A stretch of 64,000 nucleotides of DNA from Ceratobasidium sp. AG-K (taxonomy: Eukaryota > Basidiomycota > Agaricomycetes > Cantharellales > Ceratobasidiaceae). How positions within the stretch are numbered: position 1 is the first letter of the stretch; each line of letters starts with the position of its first letter. Positions 22,410 through 32,684 of this stretch are shown piece after piece. The notes beneath the pieces were generated by a model. That model made no database searches. It saw only the letters and a program-made list of their open reading frames with translations, and had not been told where the DNA came from. The stretch lies in the NCBI GenBank assembly GCA_037039685.1, contig JAWNGF010000004.1, positions 4,340,001 to 4,404,000 of the forward strand, in the 5' to 3' direction. The position numbers were made by a program, and so were the translations under genes.

Positions 22410-23289
22410 GTACTAGTGCTGACATAAATTTGTCCACACCTGATTTCCGCCGGGAGTCCATGCTCTTGCCTCGGGGCGCTGTTCTCCGGGATTCAGGTAA
22501 AGCAATTAGTATAAGGTGAGGCACGTATATGTGTACTATATGTCGTCGAGATGAATCGGACAAAATATACTTCCCTGGTCTGTTTTTGAGTGTAAATGCG
22601 CCAAAGGACTAGGATTGGTTTTGTATTACCTACATGCTCTGGAGTCCTTTTAGCCGCGATGTGAGTATATAAGCAGAGTAGTAAGGCTCTCAGTGTCTGA
22701 TCTACAAAATTAGGGAACGGATCTATCACTGAGATCCCAGTCTGCAAGCATAAGTATCTGAACTATATTCTGGGGTGGACCCCCGTCTCTCATTTCTACA
22801 TTCACGGCAATGTTGCCACCAATTCTTAAGGTTTGGATATATCAATCCATGCAATAAATGTATATTTGCGCCGTTGCTTTGCCGAAAGTGTTGTGCATTA
22901 GCTGAGTCTAAGGAAAGCAATTTAGACGGGATGGCACAGTTGTGTTGTTTACACTATCACTCAAAAGCTCATTTGAAGACTCTTTCCCTAATAGTGGTTA
23001 TCAAACAGTGAGAGCAGTATTATTCTGCTTATATACTCACATCGCAGCTAAAAGGACTCCAGAGCATGTAGGTAATACAAAACCAATCCTAGTCCTTTGG
23101 CGCATTTATACTCAAAAACAGACCAGGGAAGTATATTTTGTCCGATTTATCTTTACAGCATATAGTACACATATACGTACCTCATTTTATACTAATTGCT
23201 TTACCTGAATCCCGGGGAACAGCGCCGCGATGCAAGAGTTTGGACTTACGCAAATCACGTGTGGCCAAATTTTATATCAGCACTAGTAC
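22410..23289. repeat. Large inverted repeat, about 306-bp arms, 266-bp spacer
   Basis: Seen: the left arm 22410-22717 is the reverse complement of the right arm 22984-23289 with scattered substitutions. The same 84-88 codon open frame (containing HIAAKRTPEHVGNTKP) therefore appears on opposite strands. The arms include CTTATATACTCAC. The spacer shows no gene. It lies about 270 bp upstream of kinase K6. Inference: an inverted duplication of a transposon fragment or a foldback-type element. The open frame is not a recognised family. Confidence 0.7.
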
Positions 23290-23558
23290 TCCAACCCTTA
23301 GCACAGCACAAGGCTGTGCAACAACGGATACTCAAACATGGAATCTTCGGAACCAAAGCGGCCCCTCGGAAGTTCCATATTTGGCAGGTGTCACCACGCC
23401 ACATCAAGAGTAAAGCGTGATAGGCGCCCTCCATATGTCAGTTCATTTTGTTTTGAGGGATCATCCTTTGTCCTCATGTGTATATAACGTGGTGGTCGCA
23501 AACCTCCTTGACTGCCTGGCGTCGTTTACTGGGTTCCTATATGAACTCAGCGAGGATC

Positions 23559-25638
23559 ATGGGGCTCTCGAAAGCAGTCAAGAACTGGCTAAGTAGTGAG
23601 TATACTCTCTAGAGTTTGCCAAATTATTTCTGCTTATTGCACTTCTAGCACTATCCACTTCTGCTCTCCCTAATGATAATACCTCACCGTCATCATGCTC
23701 TCCGGTGCCTATACCGAACCCGCTGCCCACGAACTCAGATACGCCGATGCCCTTGTGGTCGCATCCTTGGCCTCTGCACTCCCTCCCGCAAAGTCGCCTT
23801 CATCCACATCACCTTCGCCCATATCGCCTCCCTTGCCTACTTTGCCCACCTCGCTCTCGAATACCCCGGCTCTAGCTGTGCAAAAACGTATCCACTCGCA
23901 CTCGACGTATTACACCGCTCAAGATGGCTCGCCGCCCCGCATACAAACCCTATCCATCACTAAACCACCCAAGGTTGGCTCAAGTCCAAGATACCCCTGC
24001 TCGCGTCTTCCCTCCAAAGCAGAAAGGCCAAGAAGTTGGGCGCCAAATCAGCACTGGCTTTCTGCATTGTTTGACCACGAGGTAACAAGGACTTCTGGAA
24101 TAGTTTATTTCATTCCCTGACGAACATGTATTTATTCTCATGCAGAAACTGCTGACTGATAGACTGCTGGAGGAAGCCAGCAAAACCGTTGAAACCTTGA
24201 GTTCGGAAGGAATGGTGAGCATTTTTCGTCTCGGATGCCGCGGCCAGACTAATTAGGACGTATGAATAGTCGGCACAAGAGATGTTTGACTGCTTGATAA
24301 AGCACGGCTGTCCTGATCTTACAAATAAATTGGATCCAAGCGCAACCTCGCCCTTTGCTGTTGCCTCGGGGGGATACGGAGACGTATGGAAAGGAAAATT
24401 GCTCAACGGCACGGAGGTAGCAATCAAAGTGTGGAGGGTTCAGCGTGCTGCCGAGGATAAAACTAAGAGCCTAAAGGTCAGTACAGCTAAAAGTCCTTAC
24501 CGAGTTTAGATTGGGGTCCAACCATTGATTATTCCTGTAGAAAGCCATGCGCGAGCTTTACAACTGGTCAAAGACGGACCATGCAAATATACATAAACTC
24601 ACTGGCGCAGTGATGTTCCATGACCGCCTAGGGATGGTGTCGAACTGGATGGAAAACGGAAATCTACGTGAACATCTCAAGCAAAATCCAGCAGTTGACC
24701 GATATCCTTTGGTGTGTTGCAGGCTGATCAGTGCTAATCAATTGTACGCTCATGTTTTTGTAGTGTGTTCAGGTTGCCAAAGCCGTACAATATCTCCACG
24801 ATCATAAAGATATGGTGAGATATCTGCCGATTCCCCGCTAATCATAAACTTGATGGGTGGCAGGTACACGGGGACTTGAAAGCCATAAGCAGTTCCTAAG
24901 CGCTTGGACCAAAAGCACTAATTTTCTCCAAAATACATCTCATGTAGTCAAACTTTCTGGTATCGACGGATGGTATCGCAAAACTCACAGATTTTGATCA
25001 CTCGGTTGTATCGGACTGCACTCTGGTGTTTTCCGAAACTACGAACAGAGGTGGCGGCACTTTAAGATGGATGGTCTGTTTTAGCACATATCCACCGCCC
25101 CAGTCTGGCTCACTGATCATGGTTTAGGCCCCGGAGCTTGTATTAGAAACGCCGTATCCCAATCAAAGAAGCAAATCGACTGACATATATGCGCTTGGAA
25201 TGGTATGTTTTTGAGCTTCTGGTACGGCATCGGCGCTGCTTACATATCGTATGTAATTACCTCTTGCATGGGACGATTTTTAGACGATTTTGGTAGGTAT
25301 TTCTTGCGCCTTCTTGCTGAAGTGTTACAACCAAGGGATTGTAGGAGATTATCACTGGGAAATTGCCTTATATCGGTTTATGCCGAGACGATTGCCTCAT
25401 GTACTCCAAGCTAGCACAGAAAGTGCTCCCCGAGCGGACGGAACATTTTCAGGACGCGAGAGGAGAGAAAATATGGAAACTCCTTGTGCGGTGCTGGGAT
25501 CATAACCCAGAAAATCGCCCCAAGGCCAATGAGGTTCTTGGTTCGGTAAGTGATTTGGCAACTTTGATCAGCTAATCAACCCTGAATGCCTTGTAGTTGG
25601 AGTCGTTTGCCAGCGCTGCGAGTCCAACTGTTTCATAG
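23559..25638 (+). CDS. Protein kinase with Ser/Pro-rich N-terminus, damaged splice donor (K6)
   Basis: Seen: exon 1 (ATG at 23559) encodes MGLSKAVKNWLS and is followed by a Ser/Pro/Thr-rich linker containing KRIHSHSTYYTAQDGSPP (about 23880-23935). A helix (EEASKTVETLSSEGM) precedes the kinase from about 24270: SGGYGDVWKG, EVAIKVW lysine (24416-24434), HGDLKA (24864-24884), TDFDHSV (about 24990), APELVL (about 25128), and C-lobe LLVRCWDHNPENRPKA. The stop is TAG at 25636-25638. The catalytic residues are intact. Odd: the donor after HGDLKA reads AT instead of GT at 24885-24886, and read-through hits a stop at once. The linker also changes frame once around 23735-23765. No MLKL helical domain is present. 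Either a damaged gene or one spliced differently. The kinase call is firm and integrity is doubtful. Confidence 0.7.
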
Positions 25639-26060
25639 ATCGGGCTTATTTGGGTAGTCCCCAATAGATCTCGGTCGTACCGCCTGCTGGGTCTAAGAAC
25701 TCCAACGTAATTTAACTTATTCTGTAGCTTTTGCACATTTTCCTGTTGTGTCGGCCTTTATTTTCGTAGTAAACAATACTCGGTTTCGGAGCGGGCCTCA
25801 TTGATGTCACTTTGACTTCGGGTCGTTGTTGAATATCACTCTCATTAACCGTGTGACCTGCTTGTGGGATCGTTTGGGGGAATATCCATATATGGGAAGC
25901 CATCATGCAAATAGCCATAGACGCCGCCATGTGCTTGTTCATTTCTCTTTCACCAACGACGTCTCCCGTTATATCATAGCCTTGCGCAGCTACTCAACCT
26001 ACCCCATCTTATCATCCTATAATTCTCGAATTACGCAGCTGCCTTGACAGAGCTGGAATA
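25639..26060. other. Spacer between tandem kinases K6 and K7
   Basis: About 420 bp with no coding signal. It is the terminator of K6 and the promoter of K7. Confidence 0.5.
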
Positions 26061-28155
26061 ATGGGTATCTCCAAATTCAAGGTCATCAAAAACTGGCTGA
26101 GCAGTGAGTAAGCCAAATATCGATGGCAAAATGGATCATACCTATCCCTAGCGCCTGTTAGCTCTATCCATCGCTTCGCCGGCCAACGACAATGTCCCGC
26201 CATCACCAGGCTCTCAGACGGCAACCCCGAACCTTCCGCCCATCAATACGTCTGTCTCAGTGTCAGTCACCCCGCCTGTTTCCACACACTCACTTGCAAA
26301 ATCACCTTTGTCTGCATTAAACCCGACCGAATCACCCGCATCACCTTCTCCCACATCGACTTCGGCTACCCGAGCAATACCTGTGCGGAAACGCATCCAC
26401 TCTCACTCTACCTATTTCACCGCATTGGATGGCTCGCCACCCCGCCTTCGTACACTCTCGGTTACTAAACCGCCCAAGGCGATTCCGAGCCCCAGGTACC
26501 CGCGCTCTCGTTTGCCTCCAAGGCAGAGAGACCAAGAAGCGGGCAATGGGGTATTTGGGTCTGGACGTTGGTGCGAGTCAGAACCCAAATCGACTCTCCG
26601 CGGCTATAGAGCTCCTCGATCAACAGGTAGGTGAAACCTCTTTGCTCTCTCTCCACCTGCAGCAATGACGAGTTATACCGATATAGAGGCTACTAGCCGA
26701 CAGACTGACTGAAGAGGCGAGTAAAACTGTTGAAAGCTTGAGTTCAGAAGGAATGGTAACTCTGTTCGGCTCCCGTTATCGTCGCCAGGCTAATCCGGAT
26801 CAATCAACAGTCGGCTCGCGAAATGTTTGATTGCTTGGTAAAGCACGGGTGTCCTGACCTTACTAATGTAGTCGACTCAAGTGCTACATCCTCCTTTGCG
26901 ATTGCTTCAGGAGGGTATGGAGATGTCTGGAAGGGAAGTTACACGACGGTACTGAGGTGGCGATCAAAGTATGGAGGGTGTATCACGCTACCAAGGACAA
27001 AAACAAGAGCCTAAAGGTCAGCTAAAATGGGGAATTGCTGTCCAATTCAGTTCGGGGTCGACCGTGCTTAATCCGACAGAAAGCGATGCGCGAGCTCTAT
27101 AACTGGTCAAAGACGGACCACGAAAGCACCCACAAGCTTTTGGGCGTGACCATGTTCCACGACCGCCTGGGGATGGTGTCGAACTGGATGGAGAATGGGA
27201 ATTTGCGCGAATACCTCGGACGAAACCCAACAGTCGATCGGTATAACCTAGTATGTTCGAGTTCGCGAAATTGATCAGTCATCCATTTATGTTCACATAG
27301 TGCATCCAAGTGGCCAGAGCCGTACAATATCTCCACGAAACAAAAAATATGGTAAGAAACTGATCGATTATACTTGAGTATTCTCTCAACAACACACAAC
27401 AGGTACATGGAGATTTAAAAGCAGTGAGTACTTTGTTACATACCCAATCAAACCCTGAGTTTACTTGAAACCTACTCCCTGCAGTGCAACTTTCTTGTTT
27501 CATCAGAGGGTCTAGTGAAGCTTACGGACTTCGACCACTCGATTATATCGGACTGTACTCTGGTTTTCTCAGAAACGACCAATAGAGGCGGCGGGACTTT
27601 GAGATGGATGGTCCGATTCAACACATTTATTACTATGCTTACTTGACTTGCTAACTTCTCGGTAGGCCCCGGAGCTTGTGCTAGAAACCCCTTATCCTAA
27701 TCAAAGGAGTAAGCAAACCGACATATATGCGCTTGGAATGGTCAGTTCTCACTGCTGGGATTTTCACATTGATTCCGACTCTGGCTGATACCGATTTACG
27801 ATCTCTCGTCGAATCTGAAGACCATTCTGGTATGTTAGCCTTGTGCGTCTTAAAATGTACTCTTTCTCAGTCAGGCAATCACCAGGAAATTATGTCCGGC
27901 ACCCTACCTTATCAGAACCAGTGTCGAGACGACCGACAGATGTTCTCCAAGCTCTTGCAAAAGGTCCTTCCGGAACGCACGGAACATTTACGGGGGATAA
28001 AGGGGGACCAAATGTGGATCTTGCTTGTACAATGCTGGAACCATGACCCGGCAGTACGTCCGGTGGCTGGCGAAGTGGTTGACTCGGTATGTGATCGGTT
28101 ATGAAAAATTATATTTTTGATACTCAAATGACCACAGTTACAAATGCTGATGTAG
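26061..28155 (+). pseudogene. Tandem paralog of K6, two one-base frameshifts (K7)
   Basis: Seen: the same plan as K6. Exon 1 is MGISKFKVIKNWLS (ATG 26061). A linker follows with KRIHSHSTYFTALDGSPP (about 26390-26445). Then the kinase with SGGYGDVWKG (about 26905), HGDLKA (about 27403-27420), CNFLV, TDFDHSI (about 27525), APELVL (about 27667), and a C-lobe ending at TAG 28153-28155. Odd: compared with K6 it lacks one C near 26514 in the linker and one A near 26935, just before the VAIK lysine, and each breaks the frame. Catalytic residues downstream are intact. Both lesions are homopolymer shortenings, so an assembly error is a live alternative to true pseudogenisation. The head-to-tail arrangement with K6 indicates local duplication. 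Confidence 0.7.
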
Positions 28156-28622
28156 GAAAGTGTGATTATTTATTTATTATGCATGTAGCTATTGTATTTT
28201 CTTAACGGATGACTTCTACCCTCATAAATCCCAATATTCACAGTTTCAATTAGCTTCAGGGTGAAGTTTGGCCTAACGCCAGAGCTGAAAAAGCGGCGGG
28301 ATAGGCTAGGGGCACACGTATTCGCATGGGCGCCCTGACTTCGGGCTCTACCGGATTAGCACCATATTGGGACGTTGTGGTGTGATACTTGCCTCCCAAT
28401 GCAATTACTAAATTTCATCCTTGAGCGCCTGGCCCGAGACCTGTGCCGTTGTGTGACAAAAACGGAGAATAGCGCTATCGTCACTACTGCGGCTGTCCAT
28501 TACCCCCCAAACGACGCGTTCGCAAACAAAGCCGTCCATGCATCACTTTCGTTTCAAGCTCTACAGGGCTCATTTTTCGATTGAAGAGTCGCGCTGATAA
28601 CCGTTTTGTTTTGGGCTAGCTA

Positions 28623-28671
28623 ATGGGGCTCCGAAAGGTAATCAAGAGATGGCTTCTCGACCCTCCTATCG
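28623..28671 (+). pseudogene. Orphan first exon of a K6/K7-type kinase gene
   Basis: Seen: the open segment MGLRKVIKRWLLDPPID is followed by a GT donor-like site (gtaattg). It matches the first exons of K6 and K7 in sequence and position. No linker or kinase exons follow. Inference: a 5' remnant of a third tandem copy, truncated by deletion or incomplete duplication. Confidence 0.5.
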
Positions 28672-30831
28672 ATGGTAATTGAATCGATCCGACTGGATCG
28701 CGCTCAATACTCCTCGAGCTGCACCTCCAGAAAATAGCAGCGTTATCTACTGGTAAACGCGCCATATCGCAGCACTATTGACCGCTTGCGCTGACTGGTC
28801 ACATTCCCACAACTTCAGTCTAGTACTCCTTCCCTCAGATACCCTACCATTAGAACTATCACTCCCCCTGTATATGTGGCTCCGTACCCCCAGATTAGAA
28901 TCAATGGGACAATAACGCACCTCCCCTGATTATCTCAGGTGGTGCGCCCATTGTAGAATTCGAAGCTCCAGCCACCACTACGTCGGCGTAATGGGATCTA
29001 ACCGCTATGGCCCTGCGAGTCTATTTAGGCTTGTTTACGTAGTATGGCTGACTGGATTCACCCGAGTGCTCTCGAGTACGCACGGATTCCGTGATCTCAC
29101 GAGCGACGGGAAATCTTGCTAGTGCTCGCGTGTCCTCACGAGATACAACCATCCATTCCCGTATATATGTTTAGTTGCTAAATTTGTATCTTTCTATAAT
29201 TTGCCTACCCAAGGGTAGTGGTGCTATATTAACACGTAATTTTAGCCGCTGTTTGACACCACGGGTTTAGAGAGACAAGGAGTGTGCATTTGTAAGGGAA
29301 TTAGTATAATCTAACATAAGAAAGAATTTCTAAGCCCTCCGGACGGCGATCTCCACAGGCAGCATTAATGACAACTCTGAGTGTGGGGAGGAGGGCATGC
29401 GACACCCCCGGGTCATTGTCAGTGAGCAAGTACATCAGCGGGACTACGAGGTGTTGTTTGCAGCCCTTACCAGCCTGATTCCTTGTTCATTATTTTCGAG
29501 TTTATTCCGTAGTATTGTACTTCTTAGGGTGGTAGAGGCTGAGTTATAGCCAAAAGAAAGGCGGGGGTAGCAGGTAAGGGAAACTTGAGGGTGGTCGATA
29601 AGCAATGTGTTATTATAACGCCCGCTCAGCTGGCGTCCTTTCAAGCTCCATATTGAAACGTTGTATGGTCACTGGACCCGCCGAGTTCAAGACTTTTCCT
29701 ATACCTGACAGGCATCAGTGCCTTGGTGCTCTGATACTCTACCTAGGATTGGAGGCCGCTTCACGGCTGCTTTTAATGCTACCTAAATTGTATGCGCGAC
29801 AGCACCGCACTTGCATATAATTGATCCCTCTATGACTCGGTCACTTCACATACTCTCCCTCCCGTGATATGCCTTAGAGATGAAAGCTTGCAGGGCAACC
29901 TCTTGGCCTGCGACACAGATGTGAGTAATGAGCCCCCACCAAAACGTTGCTAAGAAGTAGGATATGGTGTTACCGAGAAGTTGTAGGTCGAAATCGTGTA
30001 TGACACTTCGGAAACCGCTTTCAATTGTCTCCTTGTGCTTCTCGTGTGGACTCTTTGTTCGCGTTATCCGTGAAATTTTATCGTACCTAATGTAAATAAC
30101 CGACTATTATAAATGCATGTACAAGGTTAATCGGCCACTAGCTTGACTAAATTTATCAGCCGGAGATACCTAGAACAAAATCATGTTTAAGCACTATTTG
30201 TATTGCTAGGTATAGAACATGGATAATAAACTTGTAGGGTGCAGACTTATAGAGCACTCGGGTGCCGATTACCGGTTCCCTTGACAGCTAGTCCGAGAAC
30301 CCCCCGTGCTCGTGAGTGCTCGTGAGTGCTCCCTTATGGAGGGGTTCGTTAGTTGACCGGTTCCCCTCATGAGCGCTAACGAGGTCTAGTTTGCCTGTGC
30401 AGTTTTTGTCGAGTACCAGACCCAATGATTCGCATCGTGAGGGCATACTCATAGGCCCGCCACGGCCTGGAGAAGTTTGTGAATCGTTAAATCCTCTGGC
30501 TTTCCAATGCACCCTATCACTCGCCCCTGTAACGTCCGAGCTTGCACCTGTACCATATATGGGTGTTTGAAAGTGCTAATTGCTTACAAGCGGTAATCAA
30601 TCTTCATAAACTGGAAGAGAGAGGTCACCACTTCCCGAAATCCCATGAGATGTGACATCTTTGAGGATACTTAGGTACCCTCACGAAGTACTCGTGGAAG
30701 TTGAGTGGGTCAGAAGTTGAGTGAAGCATTCTCCATTGCCAGAATGGGATAAATTGGATCACCTAATCAAGACATAATCACGCGCCTGGGACATTATCCA
30801 CCTGTTCTTGGCCATTGGTTCTCTCGCCGGA
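28672..30831. other. Gene-poor region
   Basis: About 2.2 kb without a recognisable gene. It has short GTGCTC/GAGCAC-rich patches, including a 10-bp unit GTGCTCGTGA repeated 2.6 times at 30306-30331, and an imperfect GAGTGCTC/TGCTCGCG patch at about 29060-29145. No RNA gene is seen. Confidence 0.5.
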
Positions 30832-30870
30832 ATGGATACCGAGACGCCTCCACCCTCCCCTCTACCTCTA
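30832..30870 (+). pseudogene. Possible copy of the start of the 36916 gene
   Basis: Seen: ATG followed by codons for DTETPPPSPLPL, resembling the first residues (MDTETPLPPSPPP) of the gene at 36916. The match is short and proline-rich, so chance is possible. Nothing of the coiled-coil body follows. Confidence 0.25.
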
Positions 30871-30990
30871 ATCCATCGCAAAGCGAATCTCACAGCGCTT
30901 CTTGCTACCGTTGTGCCTTCTCGACTAGCACCAATGAATATGATTGCGCAGGATACATTGTGTACGCCACCAAAATCCTCTGACGCTAAT

Positions 30991-31107
30991 GAGCGCCGGT
31001 TTGCTCATACGTGCTCGCTTGGGTAAAGGAGCACTCAGGAGCACCCGAGTGACTTTGCAATTGGTGCTCCTTTACCTAGGCGAGCACGCACAAGCAAATC
31101 GGCGCTC
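30991..31107. repeat. Imperfect palindrome, 44-bp arms
   Basis: Seen: the arms 30991-31034 and 31064-31107 match at 38 of 44 positions around a 29-base loop. All six mismatches are transitions. The arm contains CGTGCTCGC and GGTAAAGGAGCAC. It is rich in GAGC/GCTC words, as are the MITEs at 42403 and 51675, but the sequences differ. Inference: a foldback element remnant with transition-type decay. Confidence 0.6.
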
Positions 31108-31895
31108 ACGAGCCCAAAAGAGAACCGACGGGTTTGCTTGAGTAGTGATAGCGCTAGCGTCCTGTAATTCACTATTGTCGCGTCGGGATAATATATTCTC
31201 ACCTCCCAATTGCTTCGGCATACCATCCCGGACCAGCATATAGTAGGTTGTCGAGTAATTTATTTAGAGTGTAGTCGCTCCCAAATGATAGCCTCGCATG
31301 TGGTGCAATCTGACTTTATCCTCCAGTCATTGAATTTGCAACAGCTACAAGTGGCAGCAAGTACATCACTTAAATATTTGGCGATTCTTTTGGCTAATGC
31401 CCCCCTCGACCATTCAACTTACAAACTCGAATTCCGACCCGTTTGACAATGTGTGAGCAAGTATCAAGCCGGAGCGGCAAATAATATTGGTATTTGAGGC
31501 GGGGAAAGGGGTGATGTCACAAAGTAAATATGGCACCAAAGAGAGTCAACAGATATAAAATCATGATCCGGTATCCTCATTCTGGCTTTGAGAATCCTCG
31601 CGGAAGGCAACCCAAGTGAAATAACGTTCTGACCTTGTCTTAGTCCAGATCTATGAAGTCTAGATCTACGTAGCCTGTGTCTACGTCGTCTTCAACCTGC
31701 AGGCCACCCCCCGTCCCGCCATCCTCCCCCGCCGAGGCACACCGCTGAGCCAAACTACCCGAGAAGCGGGTGGGTGTCGTTATCGCTGCGGCACGAAGAC
31801 TCATGAAAGCCCCTGCCGACATAGCTGAACATGATAGGGTTTTCTTCTTGGTCTTTTGGGAGAGAATATTAGTTTACATGCTTCGCAATATGCAC

Positions 31896-32315
31896 TCAAC
31901 ATACCGCCGGGTCGATATCGGATTTAGTCTCAAACGAGAGCAGTTCAGTTTCTGGTGCTGAGGAAAACGCTTGGTCGTCGGGTGGGAGCAACAGTTCGGT
32001 ATCGAGGGCAGGGGATGATTCAGTGTTGGGCGGAGGCGAAGCCCCCGTCGGCAGGTCTGTGGGACTGGAGAGATGCCTGGCGTTCGAGACAAGGAAGTCA
32101 TTGTGTCTTGAGAGAGAGGTAGGGCGGGGATCAGGGCGAACCAAGAGGCGGGTCGCGAGTCCCAAGTGAGGCGTAGCGCGTGCGATCCTCATTGAGGTCC
32201 TCATTGAGGTCCTCATTGTACCAGCTACTTGAAGCATTTTCAACGCCGTGACTAGCCCTTGGACCTGAGTGGTGGTCGTAAACCGAAAAGAGAATATGTT
32301 ATCCCAAGCGCTCAT
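31896..32315 (-). CDS. Hypothetical open frame, weak support
   Basis: Seen: ATG at 32315 opens a 139-codon frame with Ser/Pro/Thr-rich and acidic stretches (LSSPTDLPTGASPPPNTE). A GT donor lies near its end (gtatgttg at about 31912) and a possible acidic final exon ends at 31640, but I could not join them in frame. Part of the frame (MRTSMRTSMR) comes from a 12-bp tandem repeat. It is divergent from the NLR at 32685. There is no family resemblance. It may be non-coding. Confidence 0.25.
   Translation of the reverse strand: MSAWDNIFSFRFTTTTQVQGLVTALKMLQVAGTMRTSMRTSMRIARATPHLGLATRLLVRPDPRPTSLSRHNDFLVSNARHLSSPTDLPTGASPPPNTESSPALDTELLLPPDDQAFSSAPETELLSFETKSDIDPAVC
32186..32218. repeat. 12-bp tandem repeat, 2.75 units
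   Basis: Unit TCCTCATTGAGG repeated exactly two times plus nine bases. Confidence 0.8.
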
Positions 32316-32684
32316 CAGCCTCAGTCAGCAAAAAGGGCAGGCCAGACAGACGCACGGAATCGGCTCGTTCGCAAGTTAACCACTCGCCCGTCGCCTGGTT
32401 GTACTCGCACACATCGGCGTTCCTGATATTTTATTCTATGCAAAGTCAAGACAAAGCTCACCACACTGGTCATGGCTGACGATGGTGCTGGACCAAAAAC
32501 TGCTAAGCACTCTGAGGTTTGCATCCGGAAACGTACCGAGGTGTGATCAACACGAGGCGCACATGTAGGGCCAAAGGCAGGGCAGTACCGTCCGCGCTAT
32601 CTCGTCAAAATTGACTACCATCACATATTTCTCGCCATATACAAAGCTCGAGGACCAAACGAAAACGACACGCACAGACATACC

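Noticed and set aside
22493..23208. Paired 84-88 codon frames as a small gene
   Set aside because: They exist only because of the inverted repeat. No ATG context or similarity supports a protein.
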